NCBI RefSeq assembly: GCF_020966755.1
Contig: NZ_JAJKFT010000002.1
Coordinates: 558,001 to 622,000 of the forward strand
Source: Blastopirellula sediminis
GTDB lineage: Bacteria; Planctomycetota; Planctomycetia; Pirellulales; Pirellulaceae
DNA: 64,000 nucleotides
Direction: 5' to 3'
Below are positions 1 through 7,689 of this stretch, piece by piece; positions within the stretch are counted from its first letter, which is position 1; every line of letters starts with the position of its first letter. The notes under the pieces are model-generated. The model was given only the letters and a program-made list of their open reading frames with translations, was not told where the DNA came from and did not search any database. A program made the position numbers and the translations under genes.

Positions 1-1
1 C

Positions 2-946
2 ATCGCCGCCGTGCTGGAATCGAACGTTCAGGCCAAGACCGCCCAGGAAGTCTTCAACACCGGCGGCGACGTTCCGCTGGTCGCTGACCTTGCGCAAGTT
101 CCCGACGCCGACGCGGTTTATATCGGCATCGCTCCTCCCGGCGGCAATCTTCCCCCCGCGTGGCGGCCGATCCTGCTGGAAGCGATCCGCCGGAACATCG
201 ACGTCGTCTCGGGGCTCCACGACTTTTTGATCGACGATCCGGAACTGGTCCAAGCGGCCGAAGAAAGCGGTTCGCGGCTGATCGACGTTCGCCGCAATCG
301 CTATCGCCAGATCGCCTCCGGGCAGCCGTTCCGCAAAGGGTGCGTGCGCATTCACGCCGTCGGCCAGGACTGCAGCCTTGGCAAGATGGTCGCTTCGCTC
401 GAAGTGGACAAGGGACTGCGCGACCGCGGGCACAGCACCGCCTTCATCGCGACCGGTCAAACCGGGATCATGATCTCCGGCATCGGCGTGCCGATCGACT
501 GCGTCGTCGCCGACTTTGTGAACGGCACGATCGAACGCTTCATCCGCCAGAACGAAGAGCATGACTTCCTGCTGATCGAAGGGCAGGGGAGCATTTCGCA
601 TCCCGCCTACTCGGCCGTCACCGCCGGACTGCTGCATGGCGCGGCGCCCGACGGCTTGATCTACTGCTACGAAGCAGGCCGCGAGCACGTGAAAGGGCTG
701 CAGGACATTCCGCTCCGTACGCATCAAGAGCTGCTGAAGGCGTACGAAGTGGTCTCGAACCTGCGTCATCCCTGCCGCATCATCGGCGTCGCGGTCAACA
801 CCCGTACCCTGAGCCAAGACGAGGCGATGGCCGAACTGGAACGAGCGCGGCAGGAATTCCAACTGCCGGTCTGCGACGTCTACCGAACCGGCGCCGCCGA
901 ACTAGTCGAAGCCGCCCTGAAACTTCGCGAAGAGGTGCTGGCCTAA
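2..946 (+). CDS. dgcN: DUF1611 family D-glutamate N-acetyltransferase DgcN-like, 5' end cut off
   Basis: The open frame continues to the left edge of the window, so the GTG at 11 is not the true start. The visible protein has the DUF1611 layout: an N-terminal Rossmann-like part (AVYIGIAPPGGNLP) and a C-terminal P-loop-like part (HAVGQDCSLGKM), then FLLIEGQGSISHPAYS. DUF1611 proteins include DgcN, reported to N-acetylate D-glutamate in a D-glutamate degradation route; its partner DgcA then racemises N-acetyl-D-glutamate. The next gene is a dipeptide-epimerase-type enolase protein whose ATG overlaps this stop codon (TAATG at 944-948), which is the expected partner. Family assignment is firm. 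The substrate is inferred from the pairing. Predicted cytoplasmic. Confidence 0.85.
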   Translation: MAAVLESNVQAKTAQEVFNTGGDVPLVADLAQVPDADAVYIGIAPPGGNLPPAWRPILLEAIRRNIDVVSGLHDFLIDDPELVQAAEESGSRLIDVRRNRYRQIASGQPFRKGCVRIHAVGQDCSLGKMVASLEVDKGLRDRGHSTAFIATGQTGIMISGIGVPIDCVVADFVNGTIERFIRQNEEHDFLLIEGQGSISHPAYSAVTAGLLHGAAPDGLIYCYEAGREHVKGLQDIPLRTHQELLKAYEVVSNLRHPCRIIGVAVNTRTLSQDEAMAELERARQEFQLPVCDVYRTGAAELVEAALKLREEVLA

Positions 947-1980
947 TGAAGATGACGCTCCACCGGCTGCAGTTGCCGCTGCAGCATGAGTTCACCATTT
1001 CCCGCGGTTCGATCAACTTCCAGAACAGTATGGTGGTCGAACTGGAAGAGGATGGCGTTTCCGGCTTCGGCGAAGTGACCGAGAACAGCTTCTACGGGCA
1101 CACGATCGACGCGATGAGCGCCGCGCTGCTGGGCGCGGAAGACCTGCTCGATTTGTACGCCAACCAAACGCCGGAAGAAGTCTGGCCGCTCGCCAAGAAA
1201 CGTCTGCAGAATATGTTCGCCCTCAGTGCGATCGATATGGCGGCGCATGACCTGGCGGCTCGCAAGGCGGGTCTTCCCCTTTACAAGCAATGGGGGCTGG
1301 AGTGGAACGACGTTCCCGCCTCGAGCTACACGATCGGCATCGACACCATCGAGACGATGGTCGCCAAGTTGAACGAACGCCCCGGCTGGTCGGTCTACAA
1401 GATCAAGCTGGGCGCCAAGGACGACCTGGCGATCGTTCGCGCTCTGCGTGAACAAACCGACGCCACCTTCCGCGTCGACGCCAACTGCGGCTGGAGCGTG
1501 AAGCAGACGATCGCTTACTCCCACGAACTGGCGGAGCTGGGAGTCGAGTTCATCGAACAACCGCTACCGAACGACGCCCCCGCCGAAGATCGCCGCGACG
1601 TTTATAAACACTCGGCCCTGCCAATCTTGGCGGACGAGAACTGCCAGGTCGAGGAAGACGTCGTCCGGTGCGAAGGCTTCTTCCACGGGATCAACGTCAA
1701 GCTCTGCAAATGCGGCGGCCTGACGCCGGGGCTGCGAATGTTGCGGCTGGCCCGTCGCTTGGGACTACGAACGATGGTCGGCTGCATGATCGAAAGCTCA
1801 ATCGGCATCAGCGCCGCAGCGCACTTAGCGCCGCTGCTCGACTACGTCGATCTCGATGGGGCGGTGCTACTGAAGGAAGACCCGGCGCAAGGAGTCGTAA
1901 TCAACAAAGGGCAGATTCTCCTGGCGAACGACTTTGGCGGCGGGGCTTCGCTCAAAGCGTCTGCCAGCGTTGGATCGTAG
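946..1980 (+). CDS. dgcA: dipeptide epimerase / N-acetyl-D-glutamate racemase DgcA-like (enolase superfamily)
   Basis: This is a 344-residue enolase-superfamily protein of the muconate lactonizing/dipeptide epimerase group. Visible catalytic parts are the KxK lysines K152 and K154 (VYKIKLGAK), the metal ligands D178 (FRVDAN), E204 (EFIEQP) and D230 (ILADEN), and the opposing lysine region NVKLCKCGG near 252-255. The capping domain lies in the first ~120 residues and the barrel follows. Annotation pipelines usually call such genes dipeptide epimerase (L-Ala-D/L-Glu). Translational coupling to the DUF1611 gene makes N-acetyl-D-glutamate racemase (DgcA) the more specific reading, for use of D-Glu from peptidoglycan. 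Alternative: a muropeptide epimerase of the AEE type. Confidence 0.85.
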   Translation: MKMTLHRLQLPLQHEFTISRGSINFQNSMVVELEEDGVSGFGEVTENSFYGHTIDAMSAALLGAEDLLDLYANQTPEEVWPLAKKRLQNMFALSAIDMAAHDLAARKAGLPLYKQWGLEWNDVPASSYTIGIDTIETMVAKLNERPGWSVYKIKLGAKDDLAIVRALREQTDATFRVDANCGWSVKQTIAYSHELAELGVEFIEQPLPNDAPAEDRRDVYKHSALPILADENCQVEEDVVRCEGFFHGINVKLCKCGGLTPGLRMLRLARRLGLRTMVGCMIESSIGISAAAHLAPLLDYVDLDGAVLLKEDPAQGVVINKGQILLANDFGGGASLKASASVGS

Positions 1981-1998
1981 ACGCTCGGCTTAAACACG

Positions 1999-2034
1999 AA
2001 AAAAGGCGGTCTTCTCCCACCAAGAAGACCGCCT
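1999..2034 (-). terminator. rho-independent terminator of the RND efflux operon
   Basis: A perfect 12-bp stem (2004-2015 pairing with 2023-2034, arms AGGCGGTCTTCT and AGAAGACCGCCT) encloses a 7-nt loop. On the minus strand it is followed by six T residues (1999-2004). It lies just beyond the stop of the leftward RND gene and also between the two convergent transcripts, so it may act weakly for the rightward dgc genes, which lack a T-run on their side. Confidence 0.8.
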
Positions 2035-2067
2035 GAGGAGCGGCGGACGTGCGCCTGCTCAGAATTC

Positions 2068-5000
2068 TTAAATCGCGACCGCTTCGTCTTCCTTCTTCGG
2101 CGGACTCAGGTCGAACAGCACGCTCAAGAGGATCGGCACCAGGACCATGGTGAAGATCGTCGAGACGACCAGCCCACCGACCACCACGGCGCCAAGGCCG
2201 CGATAAAGTTCGCTGCCGGAACCCGGCATCAGCACCAGCGGCAACATGCCGCCGACCGACGTGAGCGTACTCATCAAGATCGGGCGAACGCGGCTTTCGA
2301 CGCTTTTGGCGATCGCTTCCCGCGGCGTGTAATGCGACGTGTCTTCCCCTTCTTCCGAACGTCCATTCAGAATGTTGATCGTTTGGTAAACGATCAGAAT
2401 CGCGTTGTTCACCACGACCCCAGCCAAGATCACGAAGCCGAGAATCGTCAGCACGTCCATGTTCTGAATCGGCATGTAGCGGTCGACGACGCTCCAGTGA
2501 TGGACCAGCGCCAAGCCGGCGAAACCGCCGAGCAAAGCGAGCGGCACGCTCACCATGATCACCAGCGGATAGCTCCAGCTTTGGAACAGCACCACCATCA
2601 ACAGGTAAACGATCAAAAGCGCGAGGAACAAAGAACTGCTGAGCGTACCGATCAGCGTGCCGTCTCCCATCAGCGCGGTCCGAATCTGCGCCAGCTGCCC
2701 GGCCGAACCGGCCATGTTCACCGCGACGTTCTGCGGAATCGCGCCTGACTCACGCATCCCAGCGACGATTTGATCAACTTGCTCGATCGCCGCTTGTAGC
2801 GGCACGCCGGTCGGCGGCGTGAACTGCAGCGTCACGGCGCGTTGACGGTCGGAGTGTTTGATCTGGTCGGCCGCTTCAACCCGTTCAACCTTCGCCAAAC
2901 TTTGCAGGTCGACCACGCGACCCTCTGGCGTCGCAATCGGCGAGTTGTGCAGCGCGTAGATCGGGTCGCCCAGCAGTGCGTCCTGCGTGACGATCTTCAA
3001 GTCTTTCAATTCGCCCCCGACGTCAAACGCACGGACCAGCATGATGCCGTCCCCGTTGGCGGCGACCGCCAGGCCGAGATCGCTCTGTTCCATTCCGACG
3101 TCTTGCAGACGTTCGGTGTTCGGCGTCACCCGCAATTCCGGCGTTGGGAGCGAAAAGTTCGCTGGCTCCGGCGTGACCGACATCGGACCATACTGCTGCG
3201 CAAGCGCACCGAACAGCGCGCCGGCCGAATTCGCCACTTTGTCCAAGTCGTCCCCGACCAGGTCAATCTTGATCGCCGAACCGGTCGTCCCGCCGACGCG
3301 GAAGAGCGGCATTTGAAAGGCGAAGTTGATCACGTCCGGCGCGTTCGCCCCGGCGGCCGCGGCGTTCATCAGCGGCAACGCGTCGACGACCCGTTTCTTA
3401 TCTTTCGAGATCCCTGCCTGGAAGACGCGACCATCCCACGCCACCAGGAAGTAATGATCGAGCGGCGGCGGAGTCACCATTTCCCCAGTTCCGTACAGGG
3501 GATGAGCGACGCGGTTATCTTCGCCGTTCCATTCGCTGCCGCGAACAACCGCTTCAGCGCCGAACTTGTCGCCGGCCGCTTCCCACGCCGGTTTGATCAC
3601 TTCTTCCATCCGCTCGCCCAGTTCCGACAACTGATCGACGTTGTAGCCGGGCGGGGGAATCAACAAACCGAATACGATGTTGCGATTGCCGACCGGCAAG
3701 TAGTCGAGCGGCGGAATCAACAGCCACGTGCCGACGACCGTCACCACCGCAAACACGCCGATCACCGCGAGCCGCGAGAACCAACTGCCGGTCAATCCAT
3801 AGACGATCCCACCGACAATCGCCGGCAGATCAGTCGCCATCTGGAGGAAAGCGACGAAGCCGTTTTTCTTTTTCGCTTTGTCGTTCGCTTCGGCAACCGC
3901 GGGCGATTGCTCTTTCGCTGGACGCTTGGCCGAGAGCCATTGTCCCGCCGCAGCTGGAATCACCGTAATCGAGACAATATAGCTGACGCCGACCGCCGCC
4001 ATGATGGCGATCGCGATGTCGCGGAAAAGTTGCCCCGCTTGCTCTTCAATCAGCAGGATCGGGAAGAAGACCACGATCGTCGTCAGGGTCGACGCCAACA
4101 CGGCGGTCGCCACTTCCTGCGTTCCTTCCATCGCCGCTTGCTTCGGCGGTTTCCCCATTTCCAGGTGGCGGAAGATGTTTTCGATCACCACAATCGCATT
4201 GTCGACCACCATCCCGACGGCGAACGCCATCCCGGCGAGCGAGATGATATTCATCGTTCGGCCGAGCATCACCATCACCACCACCGCGACGACGGTCGAG
4301 ATCGGAATCGCAATCGCGATCACGCCGATCGTGCGGAGCGAACGCAAGAACAACAGCAGCGTCATCACCGCCAACAAACCGCCGACGATGATGTTGCTTT
4401 GCACCAGATCGATCGCGTCGACGACGTAGGTCGAAGCGTCATAAGTCGGCACCAATTCAAACGTGCCGTTCACGCCCAGCTCTTTCGCTTCTTGTTCAAG
4501 CACGCCGCCAGGGGCGTTGAGCCGGGCGACTTCATCATTGATGGCGCCCATCGTTTCGAGCAAGTTGCCGCCGCTTTCGAGCATGAAGTTGAAGAACGGC
4601 ATCCGCTGACCGCGGGCCCGAACCCACTCGGTCATTTCCTTGTGCGTTTCAACCACTTCGGCGACGTCGCGCAGGTAGATCGGACCGCTCGCTTCGCGGC
4701 GAATCACCAGGCTTTCTACCCAACCCGGATCACGGAAACGACCGACCATACGCACGCGGATATCGCTCTTTCCATCCGGCAGTTTGCCGCCGGAGTAGTT
4801 GCCGTTGTTCATCTCCAGCGCGTGGACGAGTTCGCTGTAGGTAATGCCGCGCTGGGCGAGGGCCGTTGGATTGACGCGAACCTGAACTTCCATCTCACGG
4901 GCGCCGCGAATGCCGACCTGAGACACCCCTTTGATCCGTTCAAACCGCGGACGAAGGCGACGCTCCATAAAGTCGTACAGCGTCGTCGCGTCGAAATTGG

Positions 5001-5442
5001 GATCGGTCGAAGCGAGCCCAATCCACGAGATGTAGTCGACCGACTCCGGATCGAAGTCCTCGATCTGCGGTTGGTCGACGCCAGCGGGATAGCCAGGAAC
5101 TTCCGACAGCTTTTGATCGACTTCCGACATCGCTTCGTCGATGTTGGTGCCGGTTTGAAACTCGAGCCGGATCTGTCCGCTCCCCGGCTGGCTGGTGCTG
5201 GTCATCGAGACGAGCCCCGCCAGATCGCCGAGCCGCTTTTCCTGCTCTTCGATGACGTCGCTTTCGATCTCTTGCGCTGAAGCGTTTTCCCAAAACGTGC
5301 TGACCGAAATGACGACCGACTGGACCTCCGGCGTCATCTGAATCGGCACGCGAGAGAAGGCGATCAAGCCGGCCATGACCGACAGGATGACGCCGACCGC
5401 CACGGTAATCGGTTGTTTGACCGACATCTGAATTAAGTTCAT
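2068..5442 (-). CDS. RND-family multidrug efflux permease (AcrB-like inner-membrane pump)
   Basis: At 1124 residues it is slightly longer than AcrB (about 1050). It has the duplicated RND plan: a TM1 stretch at the N-terminus (PITVAVGVILSVMAG), a periplasmic porter loop, a TM2-6 block, a second periplasmic loop and a TM8-12 block near the C-terminus. The TM4 proton-relay segment reads VGMVVDNAIVVIEN, so the second of AcrB's two aspartates is asparagine, as in many RND subgroups. An additional hydrophilic stretch around residues 510-540 separates the halves. It follows the adaptor gene after 51 bp in one operon. No TolC-type outer-membrane gene is present here. Substrate unknown. Confidence 0.93.
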   Translation of the reverse strand: MNLIQMSVKQPITVAVGVILSVMAGLIAFSRVPIQMTPEVQSVVISVSTFWENASAQEIESDVIEEQEKRLGDLAGLVSMTSTSQPGSGQIRLEFQTGTNIDEAMSEVDQKLSEVPGYPAGVDQPQIEDFDPESVDYISWIGLASTDPNFDATTLYDFMERRLRPRFERIKGVSQVGIRGAREMEVQVRVNPTALAQRGITYSELVHALEMNNGNYSGGKLPDGKSDIRVRMVGRFRDPGWVESLVIRREASGPIYLRDVAEVVETHKEMTEWVRARGQRMPFFNFMLESGGNLLETMGAINDEVARLNAPGGVLEQEAKELGVNGTFELVPTYDASTYVVDAIDLVQSNIIVGGLLAVMTLLLFLRSLRTIGVIAIAIPISTVVAVVVMVMLGRTMNIISLAGMAFAVGMVVDNAIVVIENIFRHLEMGKPPKQAAMEGTQEVATAVLASTLTTIVVFFPILLIEEQAGQLFRDIAIAIMAAVGVSYIVSITVIPAAAGQWLSAKRPAKEQSPAVAEANDKAKKKNGFVAFLQMATDLPAIVGGIVYGLTGSWFSRLAVIGVFAVVTVVGTWLLIPPLDYLPVGNRNIVFGLLIPPPGYNVDQLSELGERMEEVIKPAWEAAGDKFGAEAVVRGSEWNGEDNRVAHPLYGTGEMVTPPPLDHYFLVAWDGRVFQAGISKDKKRVVDALPLMNAAAAGANAPDVINFAFQMPLFRVGGTTGSAIKIDLVGDDLDKVANSAGALFGALAQQYGPMSVTPEPANFSLPTPELRVTPNTERLQDVGMEQSDLGLAVAANGDGIMLVRAFDVGGELKDLKIVTQDALLGDPIYALHNSPIATPEGRVVDLQSLAKVERVEAADQIKHSDRQRAVTLQFTPPTGVPLQAAIEQVDQIVAGMRESGAIPQNVAVNMAGSAGQLAQIRTALMGDGTLIGTLSSSLFLALLIVYLLMVVLFQSWSYPLVIMVSVPLALLGGFAGLALVHHWSVVDRYMPIQNMDVLTILGFVILAGVVVNNAILIVYQTINILNGRSEEGEDTSHYTPREAIAKSVESRVRPILMSTLTSVGGMLPLVLMPGSGSELYRGLGAVVVGGLVVSTIFTMVLVPILLSVLFDLSPPKKEDEAVAI

Positions 5443-5493
5443 CGGGATCCAGCCTAGAAGTGTAGGAAGAAGTTCGTCACATTCGCCGCAACG

Positions 5494-6654
5494 TTACAGC
5501 GGCTGGCGACCCGTTTTCATTTCGGCCTGTAGGGCGGGCCCTTTCACTTCGGTCACGGCGATCGGCGTGTTCGGGAAGAGTCGCTCGTTCCCTTCGATGA
5601 TTACCATATCGCCAGGCATCAGCCCGATCGCTTCGACTACGACCCAATTGCCGGTCTCAAACTTCACCTGAATCGGCTGGCGAACGGCGGTGGCGCCTTT
5701 TTCTCCTTCGACCGCTTTGTAGACGTAGGTCGATCCGCCGGAGCGAACGACCGCATCCTTGGGAACGGTCAAGTCGTTCTGAGCCGGGCCGATCGGCAAC
5801 CAGGCGTCAACCGACATACCAGGCGAAAGCTCTCCCTCGGCGTCGTCGAGCATGACGACAAATTGGAACGTCCGCGTGCGGGGATGAACTTCATTGACCC
5901 GCTTGGCCGAGGTAGCGTTATATTGCTTGTCGCTGCCGACAATTTTCACCGCCGGTTTCTCGGCGTATTGGCTCAGGACGCCGGCGTAGCGTTCCGGGAT
6001 TTCGAGCCACGCTTCGATCTCGCCGGTCGAAACGAGCGTGACGAACGGTTCGCCTGCTTTGATCCATTCGCCGGGCTGCGCTAGACGCTCGATCACCTGG
6101 GCGTTGTAAGGAGCGCGAACCGTCGTATCGTCGAGTCGCACATGCATCAGTTCGAGCTGTCGTTCGATTTCGGCGATGCGGCGCGAATCGGTCGCCAGGC
6201 GAGCTTCGGCGACGGCGACTTCGGTTTCGTTGTGTTCATGTTCCTGCTGCGAAATCGCATTGTGACCGACCAGGCTGTGCGAACGCTGCAGGTCGAGCTT
6301 CGTTTGCCGCAATTCCGCTTCGCGCTGCGAAACGAGGGCCTGCGCCGTTTGCAGCATCGCCTGAAGTTCGCCTTGTTGGGCTTCGAGTCGCCGTGAGTCG
6401 ACGATCGCGATGACGTCCCCTTTTTCGACCGCGGCGCCTTCGCGAACGGTCACCTCCAGCACGCGGCCATCTTCCAGCGCCGCGACGCTGCCGCGAGCGA
6501 CCGCCCGGAGACTGCCGGTGAAGCGGTGATGCGGCTGAACTTGTCGCAGCTCAACTGGAACGGCACGAACCGACACCGGCGGCATTTGCGCCTGGGCCGC
6601 TGGGGCGATTCCTATCGCCAACAGGGCCAAAAGGGGGAGCGTAGAACGTTTCAT
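5494..6654 (-). CDS. RND efflux periplasmic adaptor (membrane fusion protein, HlyD/AcrA family)
   Basis: A 386-residue adaptor with a signal peptide (MKRSTLPLLALLAIGIAPAAQAQ region, cut after AQA). A lipoyl half-motif (VTVREGAAVEKGDVIAIVD) comes first, then a long heptad-rich coiled-coil hairpin (about residues 85-175), the second lipoyl half (VRAPYNAQVIERLAQPGEW) and a beta-barrel/membrane-proximal region. It bridges the pump encoded immediately downstream to an outer-membrane channel. The TetR-type operator candidate at 6677-6692 lies 23 bp upstream of its start codon, so the adaptor-pump pair probably has its own regulated promoter behind the regulator gene. Confidence 0.93.
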   Translation of the reverse strand: MKRSTLPLLALLAIGIAPAAQAQMPPVSVRAVPVELRQVQPHHRFTGSLRAVARGSVAALEDGRVLEVTVREGAAVEKGDVIAIVDSRRLEAQQGELQAMLQTAQALVSQREAELRQTKLDLQRSHSLVGHNAISQQEHEHNETEVAVAEARLATDSRRIAEIERQLELMHVRLDDTTVRAPYNAQVIERLAQPGEWIKAGEPFVTLVSTGEIEAWLEIPERYAGVLSQYAEKPAVKIVGSDKQYNATSAKRVNEVHPRTRTFQFVVMLDDAEGELSPGMSVDAWLPIGPAQNDLTVPKDAVVRSGGSTYVYKAVEGEKGATAVRQPIQVKFETGNWVVVEAIGLMPGDMVIIEGNERLFPNTPIAVTEVKGPALQAEMKTGRQPL

Positions 6655-6676
6655 ACGGGTATCTCCAGGTAATCCA

Positions 6677-6692
6677 GTAGACCAGTCGTCTC
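6677..6692 (-). promoter_or_regulatory. candidate TetR operator before the adaptor-pump genes
   Basis: The sequence GTAGACCAGTCGTCTC occurs here and again at 7348-7363 upstream of the TetR gene. Its core AGACCAGTCGTCT is an imperfect palindrome with AGAC/GTCT outer arms, the size and form of a TetR-family half-site pair. The exact repetition at both transcription units of the same efflux locus is the main evidence. Binding is inferred. Confidence 0.7.
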
Positions 6693-6721
6693 TGTTTGGA
6701 TGCAGAGGGAAATGGAAGGTT

Positions 6722-7309
6722 TCAGGTTCGCTTGGGAATTAGCACTTCGAACACGAAATGGAGGAATTCGTCGATCGGTTTGACGTCGTTGTTGACCTGG
6801 GCGCGGATCAAAACGCCCTCGAACGCCGAAATCATGAAGTCGGACAGCTTTTCGGCGTCCTGGTTCGGATCGATTTCGCCCGCTTCTTGTCCTTCACGCA
6901 CACATTGCGCAATGATCGATCGCCATTGATCCCAACCGCAGCGAACCGCCGCACGCATCGGCGGACTGAGGGCGCCGATTTCCAGGGCTAGCTTGGGAAT
7001 CAAGCATTCTCGGCGAAAACCGACGGAAGTGAGATGTTCGCGGGCCCAAAGATAGTAGCCGCGCAAGCGCTCGACCGGCGAGAGCGAACGATCGGACAAG
7101 CGTTGACGAAGCATCTGCACCGCCGCATCCGAAGAGTTCTCGACGACCGCGATCCCCAGCTCTTCCTTCGACTTAAAGAAGTGATAGAAGGAGCCTTTCG
7201 GCACGCCGGCCTCTTTGAGAATCTCGTTCAAACCGCAGCCGTTGTAGCTTTTGGCGACCATCGCCAAACTCGCGGCTTCGATAATCTTTTGCTTGGTGTC
7301 TGAAGACAT
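6722..7309 (-). CDS. TetR/AcrR-family transcriptional regulator of the efflux operon
   Basis: The start is set at 7309 (MSSDTKQKIIEAAS), giving 195 residues, the usual TetR length. A purine-rich GAAGAGAGAC precedes it. The upstream in-frame ATG at 7417 would add 36 residues without family resemblance and would run through the operator. The N-terminal helix-turn-helix is typical (CGLNEILKEAGVPKGSFYHFFKSKEELG). The C-terminal part resembles TetR proteins with a TetR_C_16-like or AcrR-like ligand domain. It lies upstream of and in the same direction as the adaptor and pump genes. With identical operator candidates before both units, autoregulated repression is the simplest model. Inducer unknown. 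Confidence 0.92.
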   Translation of the reverse strand: MSSDTKQKIIEAASLAMVAKSYNGCGLNEILKEAGVPKGSFYHFFKSKEELGIAVVENSSDAAVQMLRQRLSDRSLSPVERLRGYYLWAREHLTSVGFRRECLIPKLALEIGALSPPMRAAVRCGWDQWRSIIAQCVREGQEAGEIDPNQDAEKLSDFMISAFEGVLIRAQVNNDVKPIDEFLHFVFEVLIPKRT

Positions 7310-7347
7310 TGCGTCTCTCTTCTTCCGGACAGGGTGGCGGCTACATA

Positions 7348-7363
7348 GTAGACCAGTCGTCTC
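7348..7363 (-). promoter_or_regulatory. candidate TetR operator before the TetR gene
   Basis: Second copy of GTAGACCAGTCGTCTC, 39 bp upstream of the regulator's ATG at 7309. It is identical over 16 bases to the copy at 6677-6692. The position fits steric blocking of the regulator's own promoter. Confidence 0.7.
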
Positions 7364-7504
7364 GGAAGGGCAATCCGTATTTCCCGTAGAGTCGCCTAGG
7401 GGAGAATATGCCACCAATTGGCCCCTATAGTGCCAGCCATCAGGGCATCGGCGTCACAGGGGAGATCAAATCGGAGCCCATGAATGCATCAGAGACCAGC
7501 AGAA

Positions 7505-7657
7505 GGGTTGGGGCCGTCTAGACGCACCGCGAACCTGCCTATGCAGCCGGCTACCATTGCGTGGCAACGCAGTGACGCCGACCGATACGTTGCGTTACCA
7601 CGCAGGAAAACAATCGTCCACCGCGGCAGGTTCCTGGTGCGTCCAAACGCACCCTAC
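7505..7657. repeat. palindromic dispersed repeat, copy A (TAGGGTGCGTC family)
   Basis: A roughly 150-bp non-coding element within the 380-bp gap 7310-7689. Its ends are inverted copies of GGTGCGTC..GACGCACCCTAC (left end degenerate). Inside are a second inverted pair, GCGTGGCAAC and GTTACCACGC, and a third, ACCTGCC and GGCAGGT. The same order of blocks occurs at 58645-58792. No protein is encoded. This looks like a non-autonomous, foldback-type or REP-like repeat. Apart from this element and the operator at 7348, I see nothing clear in the gap. Confidence 0.7.
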
Positions 7658-7689
7658 AGGAAGACTGCCGCAGTCCGTCCTCTTGCGAC

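Noticed and set aside
2842-5280. An 812-codon plus-strand frame opposite the RND pump
   Set aside because: Arg/His/Asp-rich composition typical of an antisense shadow in GC-rich DNA; the RND protein explains the region.
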